Positions 15,787-24,587 of a stretch of DNA of 52,755 bases are shown here, piece by piece (the first letter of the stretch is position 1; each line of letters opens with the position of its first letter). The translations under genes were made by a program, and so were the position numbers. The notes under the pieces were generated by a model. That model did not search any database. It was not told the origin of the DNA and worked only from the letters and a program-made list of their open reading frames with translations. This DNA is from Pleurocapsales cyanobacterium LEGE 06147. GTDB taxonomy: Bacteria > Cyanobacteriota > Cyanobacteriia > Cyanobacteriales > Xenococcaceae. Location of the stretch: positions 1-52,755 of the forward strand of contig JADEWQ010000032.1 of NCBI GenBank assembly GCA_015207585.1, written 5' to 3'.

Positions 15787-16377
15787 TCAGCAGCTAGATC
15801 GACAACTGTTCGATTTGATTTCATAATCGACGAGATTGCCCCGAACATCTAATTCGTAATGGCAGCATTCATGGAACTTTTCTTTAAGCATACTTCGACC
15901 TCGCTGTACCCTCGATTTGACTGCCGAATGAGATAAACCCAGCTCCTGTGCTAGTATCTTCTGGGATTTACCTTGTAAATCTACTGCCAATAAAGCTTCT
16001 CGATATTTATCTGGAAGCCGATCGAGGAAAGGTCGAATGCAGTCGCTCAACTCTCGTCGAACTTGTTCGTACTGTTCTGGTTCCTCATCTGTCAACACTG
16101 CTCCTTTGACCATGTCCTGGCGCGAAGTCTCTGCACGGGATTGGCGATAGTAATCGATTAGGGTATTGCGGGCGATCCTAAACAGCCACGAAAGCAATTT
16201 TTCTGGTTTCTCGACGGTGTTGAGATGTTGGTAAGTTTTGATTAAAATCTCTTGAAGCAAGTCATCAGCATCTTCCCGATTATTTACTCTCGATTGTAAG
16301 AACTGTCGAAGGCGATCGCGCAGCGCCTCGCCTTCAGCGAGACCGCCGTATTCTTGCCAAAGTTGTTTAAATTCCAT
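15787..16377 (-). CDS. sigZ: ECF sigma factor SigZ
   Basis: This 196-residue protein has region 2 (FLQSRVNNREDADDLLQEILIKTYQHL... LLSWLFRIARNTLIDYYR) and region 4 (LPDKYREALLAVDLQGKSQKILAQELGLSHSAVKSRVQRGRSMLK). A cysteine-containing C-terminus (CCHYELDVRGNLVDYE... SC.SSC) is characteristic of SigZ. It is the first gene of a sigZ-arsI unit on the minus strand and divergent from the glycosyltransferase at 16591. The C-terminal cysteines might sense metal or thiol state; that is inference. The start at 16377 matches the family (MEFKQLWQEY). Confidence 0.9.
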   Translation of the reverse strand: MEFKQLWQEYGGLAEGEALRDRLRQFLQSRVNNREDADDLLQEILIKTYQHLNTVEKPEKLLSWLFRIARNTLIDYYRQSRAETSRQDMVKGAVLTDEEPEQYEQVRRELSDCIRPFLDRLPDKYREALLAVDLQGKSQKILAQELGLSHSAVKSRVQRGRSMLKEKFHECCHYELDVRGNLVDYEIKSNSCRSSC

Positions 16378-16590
16378 ACCTCATTACCTTAATCAGTCAC
16401 TAGTTATCAGTACTCGATAATCAATTACCAGTTATTTTTAAAATTCTCAAACATTTTTGAGGATAATTACAATGAATGCGATCGCCTTCAGTGCTTCCAA
16501 TTTACTTTCTTGTTGCTTCAACAAAAAAGCAAGGGAATTTTGTATCATGACTACTGCGTCTTAATGATGCAAAACTGAGTTGAGTCACCA

Positions 16591-17676
16591 ATGCTGAGAT
16601 TATTATTTCTGTCTACCCCTGTTGGTCCTCTCGGTTCGGGGCAAGGAGGTGGCGTAGAGTTAACCGTACAAAACGTTGCTCAAGAGATGGTGCGGCGCAG
16701 GCATGAGTTAGAAGTAGTTGCTCCTGTCGGTTCGAGGCTGACCAATATTCCTATCAGAGAAATAGAAGGTAACTTGCAAATTGCGGTACAAACTCAAGAA
16801 CGAAATACACCTATCTGTTTGCCAGCTAATTCTGTTCTGGGTAATATGTGGACATATGCCCGTCAAAGGCGATCGCACTACGATCTGATCGTTAATTTCG
16901 CTTTCGATTGGTTGCCTTTTTATTTAACTCCTTTTTTCGACCTTCCCATCGCTCATTTTATTAGTATGGGTTCGATGACGATCGCCCTAGACCAGATTAT
17001 GACCCAGGTAGCCCAGCAATATCCCGGCACAGTCGGCGTTTATACTCGCCCTCAAGCAGGTACTTTTCCTTTTGGAGATTGCTGTAATATTTTAGGTAGC
17101 GGCATCGACCTCTCATTGTATGAATTTTGTGCCGAACCGGAGCAAAGCTTGGCTTGGTTGGGTCGTATCGCTCCCGAAAAAGCCTTGGAAGATGCAGTTG
17201 CTGCTGCCGACATTACGGGCATACCTTTAAAAATCTTTGGCAAAATGCAGGAGCGGGACTACTGGGACAAAATTTGTCGAGATTTTCCCGCAGCACCGAT
17301 AGAATACGCGGGTTTTTTGCCTACAAGAGAGTTACAACAACAATTGCGTCAATGTCGCGCTTTACTGATGACTCCCCGTTGGGTAGAAGCTTTTGGTAAT
17401 GTGGCTATCGAAGCTTTAGCTTGTGGCGTGCCCGTCATTGCCTATCGTCGCGGGGGACCAGCAGAAATAGTTAGAGATGGGGAAACTGGATTTTTAGTCG
17501 AACCAAATAGTGTAACTGCATTGGTGGAAGCAATTAAACGCATCGACGAGATAAACCGCGATAGCTGTCGCCAACAAGCAGAAACCGAATATTCTCTCGA
17601 AGCTTTGGGCGATCGCTTTGAATCTTGGTTTATGGATATTATGCGCTCGAGGAACGAGAAAGTGTTACATTTGTAA
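16591..17676 (+). CDS. Family-4 glycosyltransferase, likely tetrahydrobiopterin glucosyltransferase-like
   Basis: This 361-residue GT-B protein starts LLFLSTPVGPLGSGQGGGVELTVQNVAQEM and contains the C-terminal EAFGNVAIEALACGVPVIAYRRGGPAEIV donor site (E-x7-E). The N-terminal STPVGPLGSG-GGGVELT stretch resembles what I recall of the cyanobacterial UDP-glucose:tetrahydrobiopterin glucosyltransferase (BGluT), which glucosylates BH4; that assignment is moderate. It lies two bases before an ABC transporter gene and is surely co-transcribed with it. It is divergent from sigZ with 213 bases between. Confidence 0.75.
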   Translation: MLRLLFLSTPVGPLGSGQGGGVELTVQNVAQEMVRRRHELEVVAPVGSRLTNIPIREIEGNLQIAVQTQERNTPICLPANSVLGNMWTYARQRRSHYDLIVNFAFDWLPFYLTPFFDLPIAHFISMGSMTIALDQIMTQVAQQYPGTVGVYTRPQAGTFPFGDCCNILGSGIDLSLYEFCAEPEQSLAWLGRIAPEKALEDAVAAADITGIPLKIFGKMQERDYWDKICRDFPAAPIEYAGFLPTRELQQQLRQCRALLMTPRWVEAFGNVAIEALACGVPVIAYRRGGPAEIVRDGETGFLVEPNSVTALVEAIKRIDEINRDSCRQQAETEYSLEALGDRFESWFMDIMRSRNEKVLHL

Positions 17677-17677
17677 C

Positions 17678-19426
17678 ATGGCAAATTCGAGGTTACAACA
17701 ACTGATTGTTTACATGCGTCCCCACTGGCGCATGGTTCTTTTAGGTATCGTTGCGCTGTTACTTGTCAATGGACTGGGAGTCTATATTCCCCTTTTAATC
17801 CGCGATAGCATCGACGAGTTGGCAGTAGAGTTTAATTTTGCTCAGTTATGGCGTTACGTCTTACTACTGTTTATTCTTGCTTCCGTAATGTGGGGAATTA
17901 GAATGCTGTCGCGCATCTCTCTGTTTGGTGTGGGACGGCAGGTAGAGTTTGACCTCAAACAGCGCATTTTTCAGCATTTACTCATTCTAGAACCTTCTTA
18001 TTTTGCCAACAATACTTCTGGGGATTTGATGAATCGCGCAACGAGCGATGTAGACAACATTCGTCGCTTGTTAGGGTTTGCCGTACTGAGTTTAATTAAT
18101 ACAATTTTTGCTTATGCACTAACTCTACCAGCCATGCTTGCCATCGATATTCCCCTAACTTTAATGGCAATTGCAGTTTATCCCCTGATGCTGATTACAG
18201 TGCAATTATTCAGTGGCAAATTGGGGACTCAGCAACGGGAGGTACAAGAAAGGCTCTCTCAATTGAGCGAGTTGATTCAAGAAGATATGAGCGGCATGGC
18301 TTTGATTAAGATATACGCTCAGGAAGCTCAAGAACGGTTAGCATTTCGCCAGAAAAACCAAAAGTTACTGCAAGCCAATCTGAAATTAGCCAGAACCAGA
18401 AACCTGCTCTTTCCTCTAGTAGAAGCAATTTCCTACGTCAGTTTATTAATTTTGTTGTGGCTGGGTACTGGAGCGATCGCGCGCGGGACAATTACAGTAG
18501 GAGATTTTGTCGCCTTAATTTTGTTTGTGGAACGACTAGTTTTTCCTACGGCTTTACTCGGATTTACCATTACTGCCTATCAAAGAGGCGAAGTCAGTAT
18601 CGATCGCGTCGAAGCAATTCTCAACGCGCAACCAAACATTCAAGACGCTCCCGAAGCGATCGCTTTACCTAAAGAACAAGTACAAGGAAAACTAACCGCC
18701 CGTCAACTCACCTACACCTACCCCGGCACCAAAATTCCTGCTTTATACAAGATCGATTTCACGATTAAACCGGGAGAAACAGTAGCTATAGTCGGTCCGA
18801 TTGGTTCGGGTAAATCTACTTTAGCCAATGCAATCCCTCGCTTATTAAATATAGAACCAGGACAACTGTTTCTTGACGGATACGATATTACTAAGTTGCA
18901 ACTCAAAGATTTGCGAAGGGCGATCGCTTACGTACCTCAAGATAGTTTTCTTTTTAGCACGACCATTAAAAATAATATTCGCTACGGCGAGCCTTTAAGT
19001 GAAACTGCAGAAATTGAATATGCTGCCAAGAAAGCTCAAATTCACTCAGAAATTCTTAATTTTCCCCATCAATATAAAACTTTAGTAGGAGAAAGAGGAA
19101 TTACTCTCTCTGGCGGGCAGCGTCAGCGTGCTGCTCTAGCTAGAGCCCTATTAGTCAATGCGCCAGTATTAATTCTCGACGATGCACTTTCGAGCGTAGA
19201 TAATCAAACGGCAACGCAGATTTTAAGCAATCTTTCTACAGAAAGACAACGCAAGACTGTTATTTTTATTTCTCATCAATTATCGGCTGCAGCTACTGCC
19301 GATCGCATTTTCGTCATGGATCGTGGAGAAATAGTCCAAAGTGGCACTCATGAGGGGTTAGTGCAGGAATCGGGTTTATATCAGTCTCTCTGGCAACAGC
19401 ATCAATTGAAAGAAATATTGCATTGA
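17678..19426 (+). CDS. ABC exporter, fused membrane and ATPase domains
   Basis: This 582-residue half-transporter has six membrane helices in residues about 18-300 (WRMVLLGIVALLLVNGLGVYI; YVLLLFILASVMWGIRML; and others), then an ATPase with Walker A GPIGSGKST, Q-loop YVPQDSFLF, signature LSGGQ, Walker B VLILDDALSSVD and H-loop FISHQ. It is of the MsbA/MdlB multidrug/lipid exporter type and should homodimerise or pair with a partner. The start at 17678 lies two bases after the glycosyltransferase stop, and MANSRLQQLI is the natural N-terminus. The substrate is unknown; the coupling suggests it may export a glycosylated product. Confidence 0.9.
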   Translation: MANSRLQQLIVYMRPHWRMVLLGIVALLLVNGLGVYIPLLIRDSIDELAVEFNFAQLWRYVLLLFILASVMWGIRMLSRISLFGVGRQVEFDLKQRIFQHLLILEPSYFANNTSGDLMNRATSDVDNIRRLLGFAVLSLINTIFAYALTLPAMLAIDIPLTLMAIAVYPLMLITVQLFSGKLGTQQREVQERLSQLSELIQEDMSGMALIKIYAQEAQERLAFRQKNQKLLQANLKLARTRNLLFPLVEAISYVSLLILLWLGTGAIARGTITVGDFVALILFVERLVFPTALLGFTITAYQRGEVSIDRVEAILNAQPNIQDAPEAIALPKEQVQGKLTARQLTYTYPGTKIPALYKIDFTIKPGETVAIVGPIGSGKSTLANAIPRLLNIEPGQLFLDGYDITKLQLKDLRRAIAYVPQDSFLFSTTIKNNIRYGEPLSETAEIEYAAKKAQIHSEILNFPHQYKTLVGERGITLSGGQRQRAALARALLVNAPVLILDDALSSVDNQTATQILSNLSTERQRKTVIFISHQLSAAATADRIFVMDRGEIVQSGTHEGLVQESGLYQSLWQQHQLKEILH

Positions 19427-19429
19427 CAC

Positions 19430-19453
19430 TCACCCCGAATCGCGCAGGGGTGA
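19430..19453 (+). terminator. Stem-loop after the ABC exporter
   Basis: TCACCCC (19430-19436) pairs with GGGGTGA (19447-19453), followed by TTCTT. It begins a few bases after the ABC gene stop, so it is a plausible intrinsic terminator of the two-gene unit, although the T-run is short. Confidence 0.5.
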
Positions 19454-19474
19454 TTCTTGGTTCAACGACTCAAC

Positions 19475-19756
19475 TTATCCTGGCAGGTATTGCCACCAAC
19501 CAACACAGAGGTCGAATCTCCCCAAGCGTTTAGGTGAGGGGCTGTCACCCGAACCAAGTTCAGGTGCTTGAAAGATAATACTTTGGACAATCCACGGTAT
19601 TAGCTTTAATTCCCCGATATTTTTCCCATCGGTGAAAGTTATTCTGTTGGTGTCTCGATTCAACTTCCAGCCTGACTTTTTAAATTCAACTGAACGAGTG
19701 CGTTTGGAGTATTGGGGATATCCCTTTTTACAATGCAATGACCCACAGTCTATCAA
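19475..19756 (-). pseudogene. TnpB fragment (IS200/IS605 or IS1341 type)
   Basis: On the minus strand the frame includes GYPQYSKRTRSVEFKKSGWKLNRDTNRITFTDGKNIGELKL, a recognisable internal piece of TnpB/OrfB transposon-encoded proteins (the region before the RuvC catalytic part). The rest (PWIVQSIIFQAPELGSGDSPSPKRLGRFDLC) does not match the expected continuation, and the catalytic aspartates are absent. It is therefore an internal deletion derivative. AGGGGCTGTCACCCGAA at about 19536 resembles AGGGGCTGTCGCCTGAA near 52542, so part of this tail may belong to a dispersed repeat. Confidence 0.65.
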
Positions 19757-19893
19757 CGATAATAAAAGCCCACACTATAATGACGTAAAGAATGAGTATT
19801 TAAGATGGGATTATGTCACAGTAGTCCATATTCGCCTGTAAAGTTGATAAAGATAACGTAAATTTGGTTTTACCTAATACTTGAGGATGGAGG
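19757..19893. other. Spacer upstream of gcvH, completing a gene-poor stretch from 19427
   Basis: Between the ABC exporter and gcvH (467 bases) I see only the stem-loop at 19430, the TnpB fragment and this spacer. A ribosome-binding site, gaggatggagg, precedes gcvH. The promoter for gcvH is presumably in this part. Confidence 0.4.
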
Positions 19894-20289
19894 ATGGAAC
19901 TAGAATATCCTGAAGACTTAAAATATCTGGACACCCATGAATATGTCCGTTTAGAAGGGGAAATTGCGACAATAGGCATCAGTGCCTTTGCCATCGATCA
20001 GCTTGGCGACCTTGTTTTTCTTGAATTGCCAGAAATAGGGGATGCTGTAAAAGTGGGAGAAAGTTTTGGGACGATTGAATCTGTCAAAGCAGTTGAGGAT
20101 TTATATCCTCCGGTTTCGGGGACAGTAATAGAACGCAACGAAGTGATGATTGAATCTCCTGAAGCGATCGCCGAAGACCCCTACGGCGAAGGCTGGTTGC
20201 TCAAAGTTCGTGTGGACAATCCCGATGATGAACTAGCCGATGCTCTGTCTGCTGCTGAGTACCGCGCTCAAGCGGAAGGAAATGAGTAG
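19894..20289 (+). CDS. gcvH: Glycine cleavage system H protein
   Basis: This 131-residue protein is the lipoyl carrier that shuttles the aminomethyl group between P, T and L proteins. The lipoylation motif is present ([19 protein letters not shown] in ESVKAVE), as are the N-terminal [23 protein letters not shown] and C-terminal [12 protein letters not shown]. Length is normal. It sits 244 bases ahead of gcvP in the same direction. gcvT is not in this window. Confidence 0.95.
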   Translation: MELEYPEDLKYLDTHEYVRLEGEIATIGISAFAIDQLGDLVFLELPEIGDAVKVGESFGTIESVKAVEDLYPPVSGTVIERNEVMIESPEAIAEDPYGEGWLLKVRVDNPDDELADALSAAEYRAQAEGNE

Positions 20290-20533
20290 CTACATTGAAC
20301 AGTAACCAGGTTTTAGGTATTAGGTTTTTAGGCATTAATTAAATAATCATTTCCTTACCACCTAACATCTAATAATCGATCGCTGGTGACTGGTAACTGA
20401 AAAAGCCTATTACCAAAAAAACCAAGATTTATCGAAATTTGCTAAGGTTTGTTACAACATAATCAACCCAGAAGTGGTAGCGTCAAAAGCAATATTCTTG
20501 ATGCTCCACTATTTTTCTACTTAGTGACTTCTT

Positions 20534-23470
20534 ATGCTTAATTTAGATTTCATTATTAATCAACAGGGTAATCAAAAACAAACAGATACTTTAACAAAGC
20601 AAGATTTTTATACCCATGACTCTTTTGTCGCCAGACATATCGGTCCTAGTCGAGAAGAAATCGAGCAAATGCTCGAAATACTCGATTTGGATAGCTTGGA
20701 GCAACTAATCGATCGCGCTGTCCCGCCAACTATTCGCCTCGACCGCTCGTTACAATTACCCGAAGCTCTAAGCGAATATGCAGCTTTAGCACAATTAAAA
20801 GCGATCGCCTCGAAAAATAAAGTCTATCGCTCTTTCATTGGCATGGGATACTACAATTGTATTACTCCTCCGGTAATTCAGCGCAATATTTTAGAAAATC
20901 CTGGCTGGTATACTGCTTATACTCCCTATCAAGCAGAAATTGCCCAAGGAAGGCTAGAAGCATTATTAAACTTTCAAACTGCGATTATAGACTTAACTGG
21001 TTTGGAAATTGCTAACGCTTCACTTCTTGATGAAGGCACGGCTGCTGCCGAAGCAATGAGCATGAGTTACGGCTTATCCAAAGCTAAAGCAAATGCTTTC
21101 TTTGTCTCCAGTGCTTGCCATCCCCAAACGATTGAAGTAGTTAAAACCAGAGCTAATCCTCTGGGAATCGAAATTATTATCGGCGATCATCGTAAATTTG
21201 ACTTCTCTACACCTATTTTTGGTGCATTACTGCAATATCCGGCTACTGACGGCACGATTTATGATTACCGAGAATTTATCGACAAAGTTCATAGAGAACA
21301 AGCCTTGGTTACGGTAGCAGCGGATATTCTCAGTCTCGCTCTCCTGAAACCTCCTGGAGAATTCGGGGCTGATATTGCTGTAGGTAGTACTCAAAGATTT
21401 GGCGTTCCCCTAGGCTATGGAGGACCCCATGCAGCTTACTTTGCTACCAAAGAACAGTATAAACGGCAAGTGCCCGGACGTATTGTCGGCGTTTCTAAAG
21501 ATGTTAATGGTAAACCAGCTCTTCGTTTAGCTCTGCAAACCCGGGAACAACATATCCGCAGGGAGAAAGCAACTAGTAATATCTGTACCGCTCAGGTGTT
21601 ATTGGCAGTCATGGCTTCCACATACGCAATCTATCACGGAGCTGAAGGAATTAAACGGATAGCCACGAGGATACACCAGTTAACTGTAACTCTGGCAGAG
21701 GGATTGAAACTATTGGGATATCGTATTGGTTCGGAACCTTTCTTCGATACCTTGCGGGTAGAAATTGAGAATAATAATGCAGAAGCTGTTGTGGAAGTAG
21801 CTGCCACTGAGGGTATTAATATCAGACTTTTAGACAAAGATGCTGTTGGTATCTCCCTAGACGAAACTACCACCGAACGAGATTTAATCGATTTGTGGCG
21901 CATTTTCGCAGGCAAAAATGAATTACCCTTTATTCCTGAAGAATTGAGCGGTGTGGCAGCACCCGCAAAGCGGGAGCGCCCGTCTCTACCAGAAGCTTTT
22001 ACCCGTACTAGCAGTTATCTTAGGGATTCCGTTTTCAACCGCTATCATTCGGAAACTGAATTACTGCGTTACCTGCATCGGCTAGAAACCAGGGATTTAT
22101 CTCTTACTACTTCGATGATACCCTTAGGTTCTTGTACGATGAAGTTGAATGCTACAGCAGAGATGTTCCCCCTCACTTGGGCAGAGTTTGGCAACATTCA
22201 TCCCTTTGCTCCCTTATCTCAAACTGAAGGCTATCAACTACTATTTGCTCAACTCGAAGAATGGTTGGCAGAAATCACTGGTTTTGCTAGCATCTCTCTC
22301 CAACCCAATGCTGGTTCTCAAGGAGAATACGCCGGACTTCAAGTAATTCGCCAGTATCACATAGATCGAGGGGAAGGGCATCGTCAAATTTGTCTCATTC
22401 CCGAATCTGCCCACGGAACCAACCCTGCCAGTGCAGTGATGTGCGGTATGAAAGTAGTATCGGTTAAATGCGATCGCGAAGGCAATATCGATCTCGAAGA
22501 TCTACAAGCAAAAGCAGAGAAGCATGGCAACAAGCTAGCCGCATTGATGGTAACCTATCCCTCTACTCACGGCGTATTTGAACAAGATATTAAAGAAATT
22601 TGCGCCATTATCCACGAACACGGCGGACAGGTGTACCTGGATGGAGCAAATATGAACGCCCAAGTAGGATTGTGTCGTCCGGGCGATTTTGGAGCGGATG
22701 TCTGCCATCTTAACTTACACAAAACCTTTTGCATTCCTCACGGTGGCGGCGGTCCCGGTATGGGTCCGATTGGTGTAGCTTCTCACTTAATACCGTATCT
22801 ACCAGCAATCTCCATTCCCAATCATAATCCCAAATCCATCGGTGCTATCTCTGCTGCCCCTTGGGGTAGTGCAAGTATACTGACTATCTCTTGGATGTAT
22901 ATTGCCATGATGGGGGCTAAGGGTTTGACCGAGGCAACGAAAGTAGCGATCCTCAATGCCAATTATATAGCCAAGCGTCTCGAACCTTACTATCCGGTTT
23001 TATTTAAAGGTAAATCTGGGTTAGTTGCCCACGAATGTATCATCGATTTACGTCCTCTCAAAAAACGAGCTGGAGTTGAAGTGGAAGATGTTGCCAAACG
23101 GCTGATGGACTATGGTTTCCATGCACCAACAGTTTCTTGGCCCGTCATCGGCACCATCATGATCGAACCAACAGAAAGCGAGTCTAGAGAAGAACTAGAC
23201 CGTTTCTGCGATGCCATGATTTCTATTTACCGCGAGACAGAAGCCATTGCCGAAGGCAAAATCGATCCCCACGATAATCCTCTCAAAAATGCTCCCCATA
23301 CGGCAGAATCTTTGATTTGCGGCGAGTGGAATCACCCTTATTCTCGCGAAGAAGCGGCATATCCCGCCCCTTGGACAAAAGAATATAAGTTCTGGCCTGC
23401 TATAGGAAGAATTGACAATGCCTATGGCGATCGCCATTTAGTTTGTTCTTGTGCTGGGATGTTTTTCTAA
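20534..23470 (+). CDS. gcvP: Glycine dehydrogenase (decarboxylating), P protein
   Basis: This 978-residue homodimer-type P protein decarboxylates glycine with PLP. It begins with [18 protein letters not shown] and ends in [15 protein letters not shown]. The PLP lysine is K730 in [20 protein letters not shown], and STHGVFE and GANMNAQVG are intact. Photorespiratory glycine breakdown is its role in cyanobacteria. An unusual stretch, [11 protein letters not shown] at about residue 473, comes from a palindromic repeat (21948-21982) inserted in frame between the two halves of the protein, a surface linker region where it is probably tolerated. Confidence 0.96.
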   Translation: MLNLDFIINQQGNQKQTDTLTKQDFYTHDSFVARHIGPSREEIEQMLEILDLDSLEQLIDRAVPPTIRLDRSLQLPEALSEYAALAQLKAIASKNKVYRSFIGMGYYNCITPPVIQRNILENPGWYTAYTPYQAEIAQGRLEALLNFQTAIIDLTGLEIANASLLDEGTAAAEAMSMSYGLSKAKANAFFVSSACHPQTIEVVKTRANPLGIEIIIGDHRKFDFSTPIFGALLQYPATDGTIYDYREFIDKVHREQALVTVAADILSLALLKPPGEFGADIAVGSTQRFGVPLGYGGPHAAYFATKEQYKRQVPGRIVGVSKDVNGKPALRLALQTREQHIRREKATSNICTAQVLLAVMASTYAIYHGAEGIKRIATRIHQLTVTLAEGLKLLGYRIGSEPFFDTLRVEIENNNAEAVVEVAATEGINIRLLDKDAVGISLDETTTERDLIDLWRIFAGKNELPFIPEELSGVAAPAKRERPSLPEAFTRTSSYLRDSVFNRYHSETELLRYLHRLETRDLSLTTSMIPLGSCTMKLNATAEMFPLTWAEFGNIHPFAPLSQTEGYQLLFAQLEEWLAEITGFASISLQPNAGSQGEYAGLQVIRQYHIDRGEGHRQICLIPESAHGTNPASAVMCGMKVVSVKCDREGNIDLEDLQAKAEKHGNKLAALMVTYPSTHGVFEQDIKEICAIIHEHGGQVYLDGANMNAQVGLCRPGDFGADVCHLNLHKTFCIPHGGGGPGMGPIGVASHLIPYLPAISIPNHNPKSIGAISAAPWGSASILTISWMYIAMMGAKGLTEATKVAILNANYIAKRLEPYYPVLFKGKSGLVAHECIIDLRPLKKRAGVEVEDVAKRLMDYGFHAPTVSWPVIGTIMIEPTESESREELDRFCDAMISIYRETEAIAEGKIDPHDNPLKNAPHTAESLICGEWNHPYSREEAAYPAPWTKEYKFWPAIGRIDNAYGDRHLVCSCAGMFF
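21948..21982 (+). repeat. Palindromic repeat inserted in frame in gcvP
   Basis: GCGGTGTGGCAGCACCCGCA followed by AAGCGGGAGCGCCCG encodes [11 protein letters not shown]. The same repeat, with few changes and in the same reading frame, is in the dehydratase-EAL gene at 25051 (GAAVPAKRAR). The CCCGC-aaa-GCGGG core forms a hairpin. A partial copy is at 14381. Confidence 0.65.
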
Positions 23471-24587
23471 AAAAACTGGCAATATCTGGCAGGGACATTC
23501 AATATTTTCAACCTATGACTCCTGTTCATCTAATCTAAATTGGGAATTCAGCTAAAAAAAATTAACCTGCCAGGCTGCCAATCATTGGCGAAGTCGAAGC
23601 AAGTTTTATTGCCGACCTTGCCCGAACAAATTTCGGAAGGTTCGTGCAAGGAGACGGAAGGCATGGGGACTTGCGCATCTTTTCAAGGCGGAGTCCCTTC
23701 GGCCAAAAACCCAGTCGTTCAACTTATCAAAATGGCTTTTCGTGCATCAAAAAATTATTAAAAGATTTAAATTTGTTTTTATATTATATGTATTATTTAA
23801 GTTTAAAAATATCATAGAATACTCATGTGAATCCTAATCTATAAATTACTTTCCCTTTCAAAAAAGATTTAAATTTAAACATGTTTCTAATTTGTCTACG
23901 TCGAGTGTAAAAGTATAACATAATACTTATGTAAATCATAATATATAATCTATCTCTAAAATATCTGCTAGTTATCTCTAAAATATCTGCTAGTTATCTC
24001 TAAAATACTTGCTAGTTTTAAATGGGTTCGAATTAGAAATTATTTTCAAATCGATCAATCGATCAATTGGGTACAGAAAATAATATAATATTAATAATAT
24101 TATGTGCAAGCCGAAATTCATCAATCGAAACAAGTATTGTCAATTATTTGTTGATTAAACTTGTCGGTTAATAAGGAGGGGAAAGTTTAAATTTTTATGA
24201 AGCAAGAGTTGTAGCCTAAAAAAAAACAACTAGAATACCGATCGGGTTAGATTGGGTTAGATATAGCTTTGAAGACTTCTCCATTCTATTTTTAGACAAC
24301 TTTGTTTGAACCGATAAACCTAATAATAGTAGTTCAAGGAAAACTGTTTACTCGCCGACTGTTTAAGAAGACACCAAGAGTGCACTTGAGCAGTTAGAGA
24401 AAAAGAGGATAATAATTTACCCTACCTTTTTTTCCGGTGTCAATTAGATAGTTAAAAATAATTTTCTACTAAGACAAAAATATAAAAATGCTTTTTAAAA
24501 AAGAAAAAGGTATATAGAGACCCAGTATAGCATAACACATTCAAAAAGCATTTGTCAAATAGCTGCTTGCAATTTTTAACAAAATAG
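23471..24587. other. Long AT-rich leader before the glycan cluster
   Basis: This 1.1-kb stretch has no convincing gene. From 23556 to about 23720 there is a distinctly GC-richer island with a short open frame of no recognisable family. From 23760 two diverged direct repeats of about 103 bases occur (aaaagatttaaattt at 23760 and 23862; actcatgtgaatc at 23821 against acttatgtaaatc at 23925), then three tandem 22-base repeats (23951-24016). Such repeats ahead of a large cluster could carry regulatory sites. The cluster promoter is presumably between 24020 and 24580. Confidence 0.45.
23951..24016. repeat. Three tandem 22-base repeats
   Basis: TATCTCTAAAATATCTGCTA plus GT is repeated exactly at 23951 and 23973. 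A third copy at 23995 has two changes (ACT for TCT-like positions). There are no spacers, so this is not a CRISPR array. It could be an iterated protein-binding site or simple slippage. Confidence 0.75.

Noticed and set aside
23540-23761. 73-codon plus-strand frame in the cluster leader
   Set aside because: It starts with ATG-like sequence but shows no family, no ribosome-binding site and follows the GC-rich island, so the island is reported as an observation and not as a gene.
23951-24016. Possible CRISPR array (repeated 22-base units)
   Set aside because: The units are directly adjacent with no spacers and there are no cas genes nearby.
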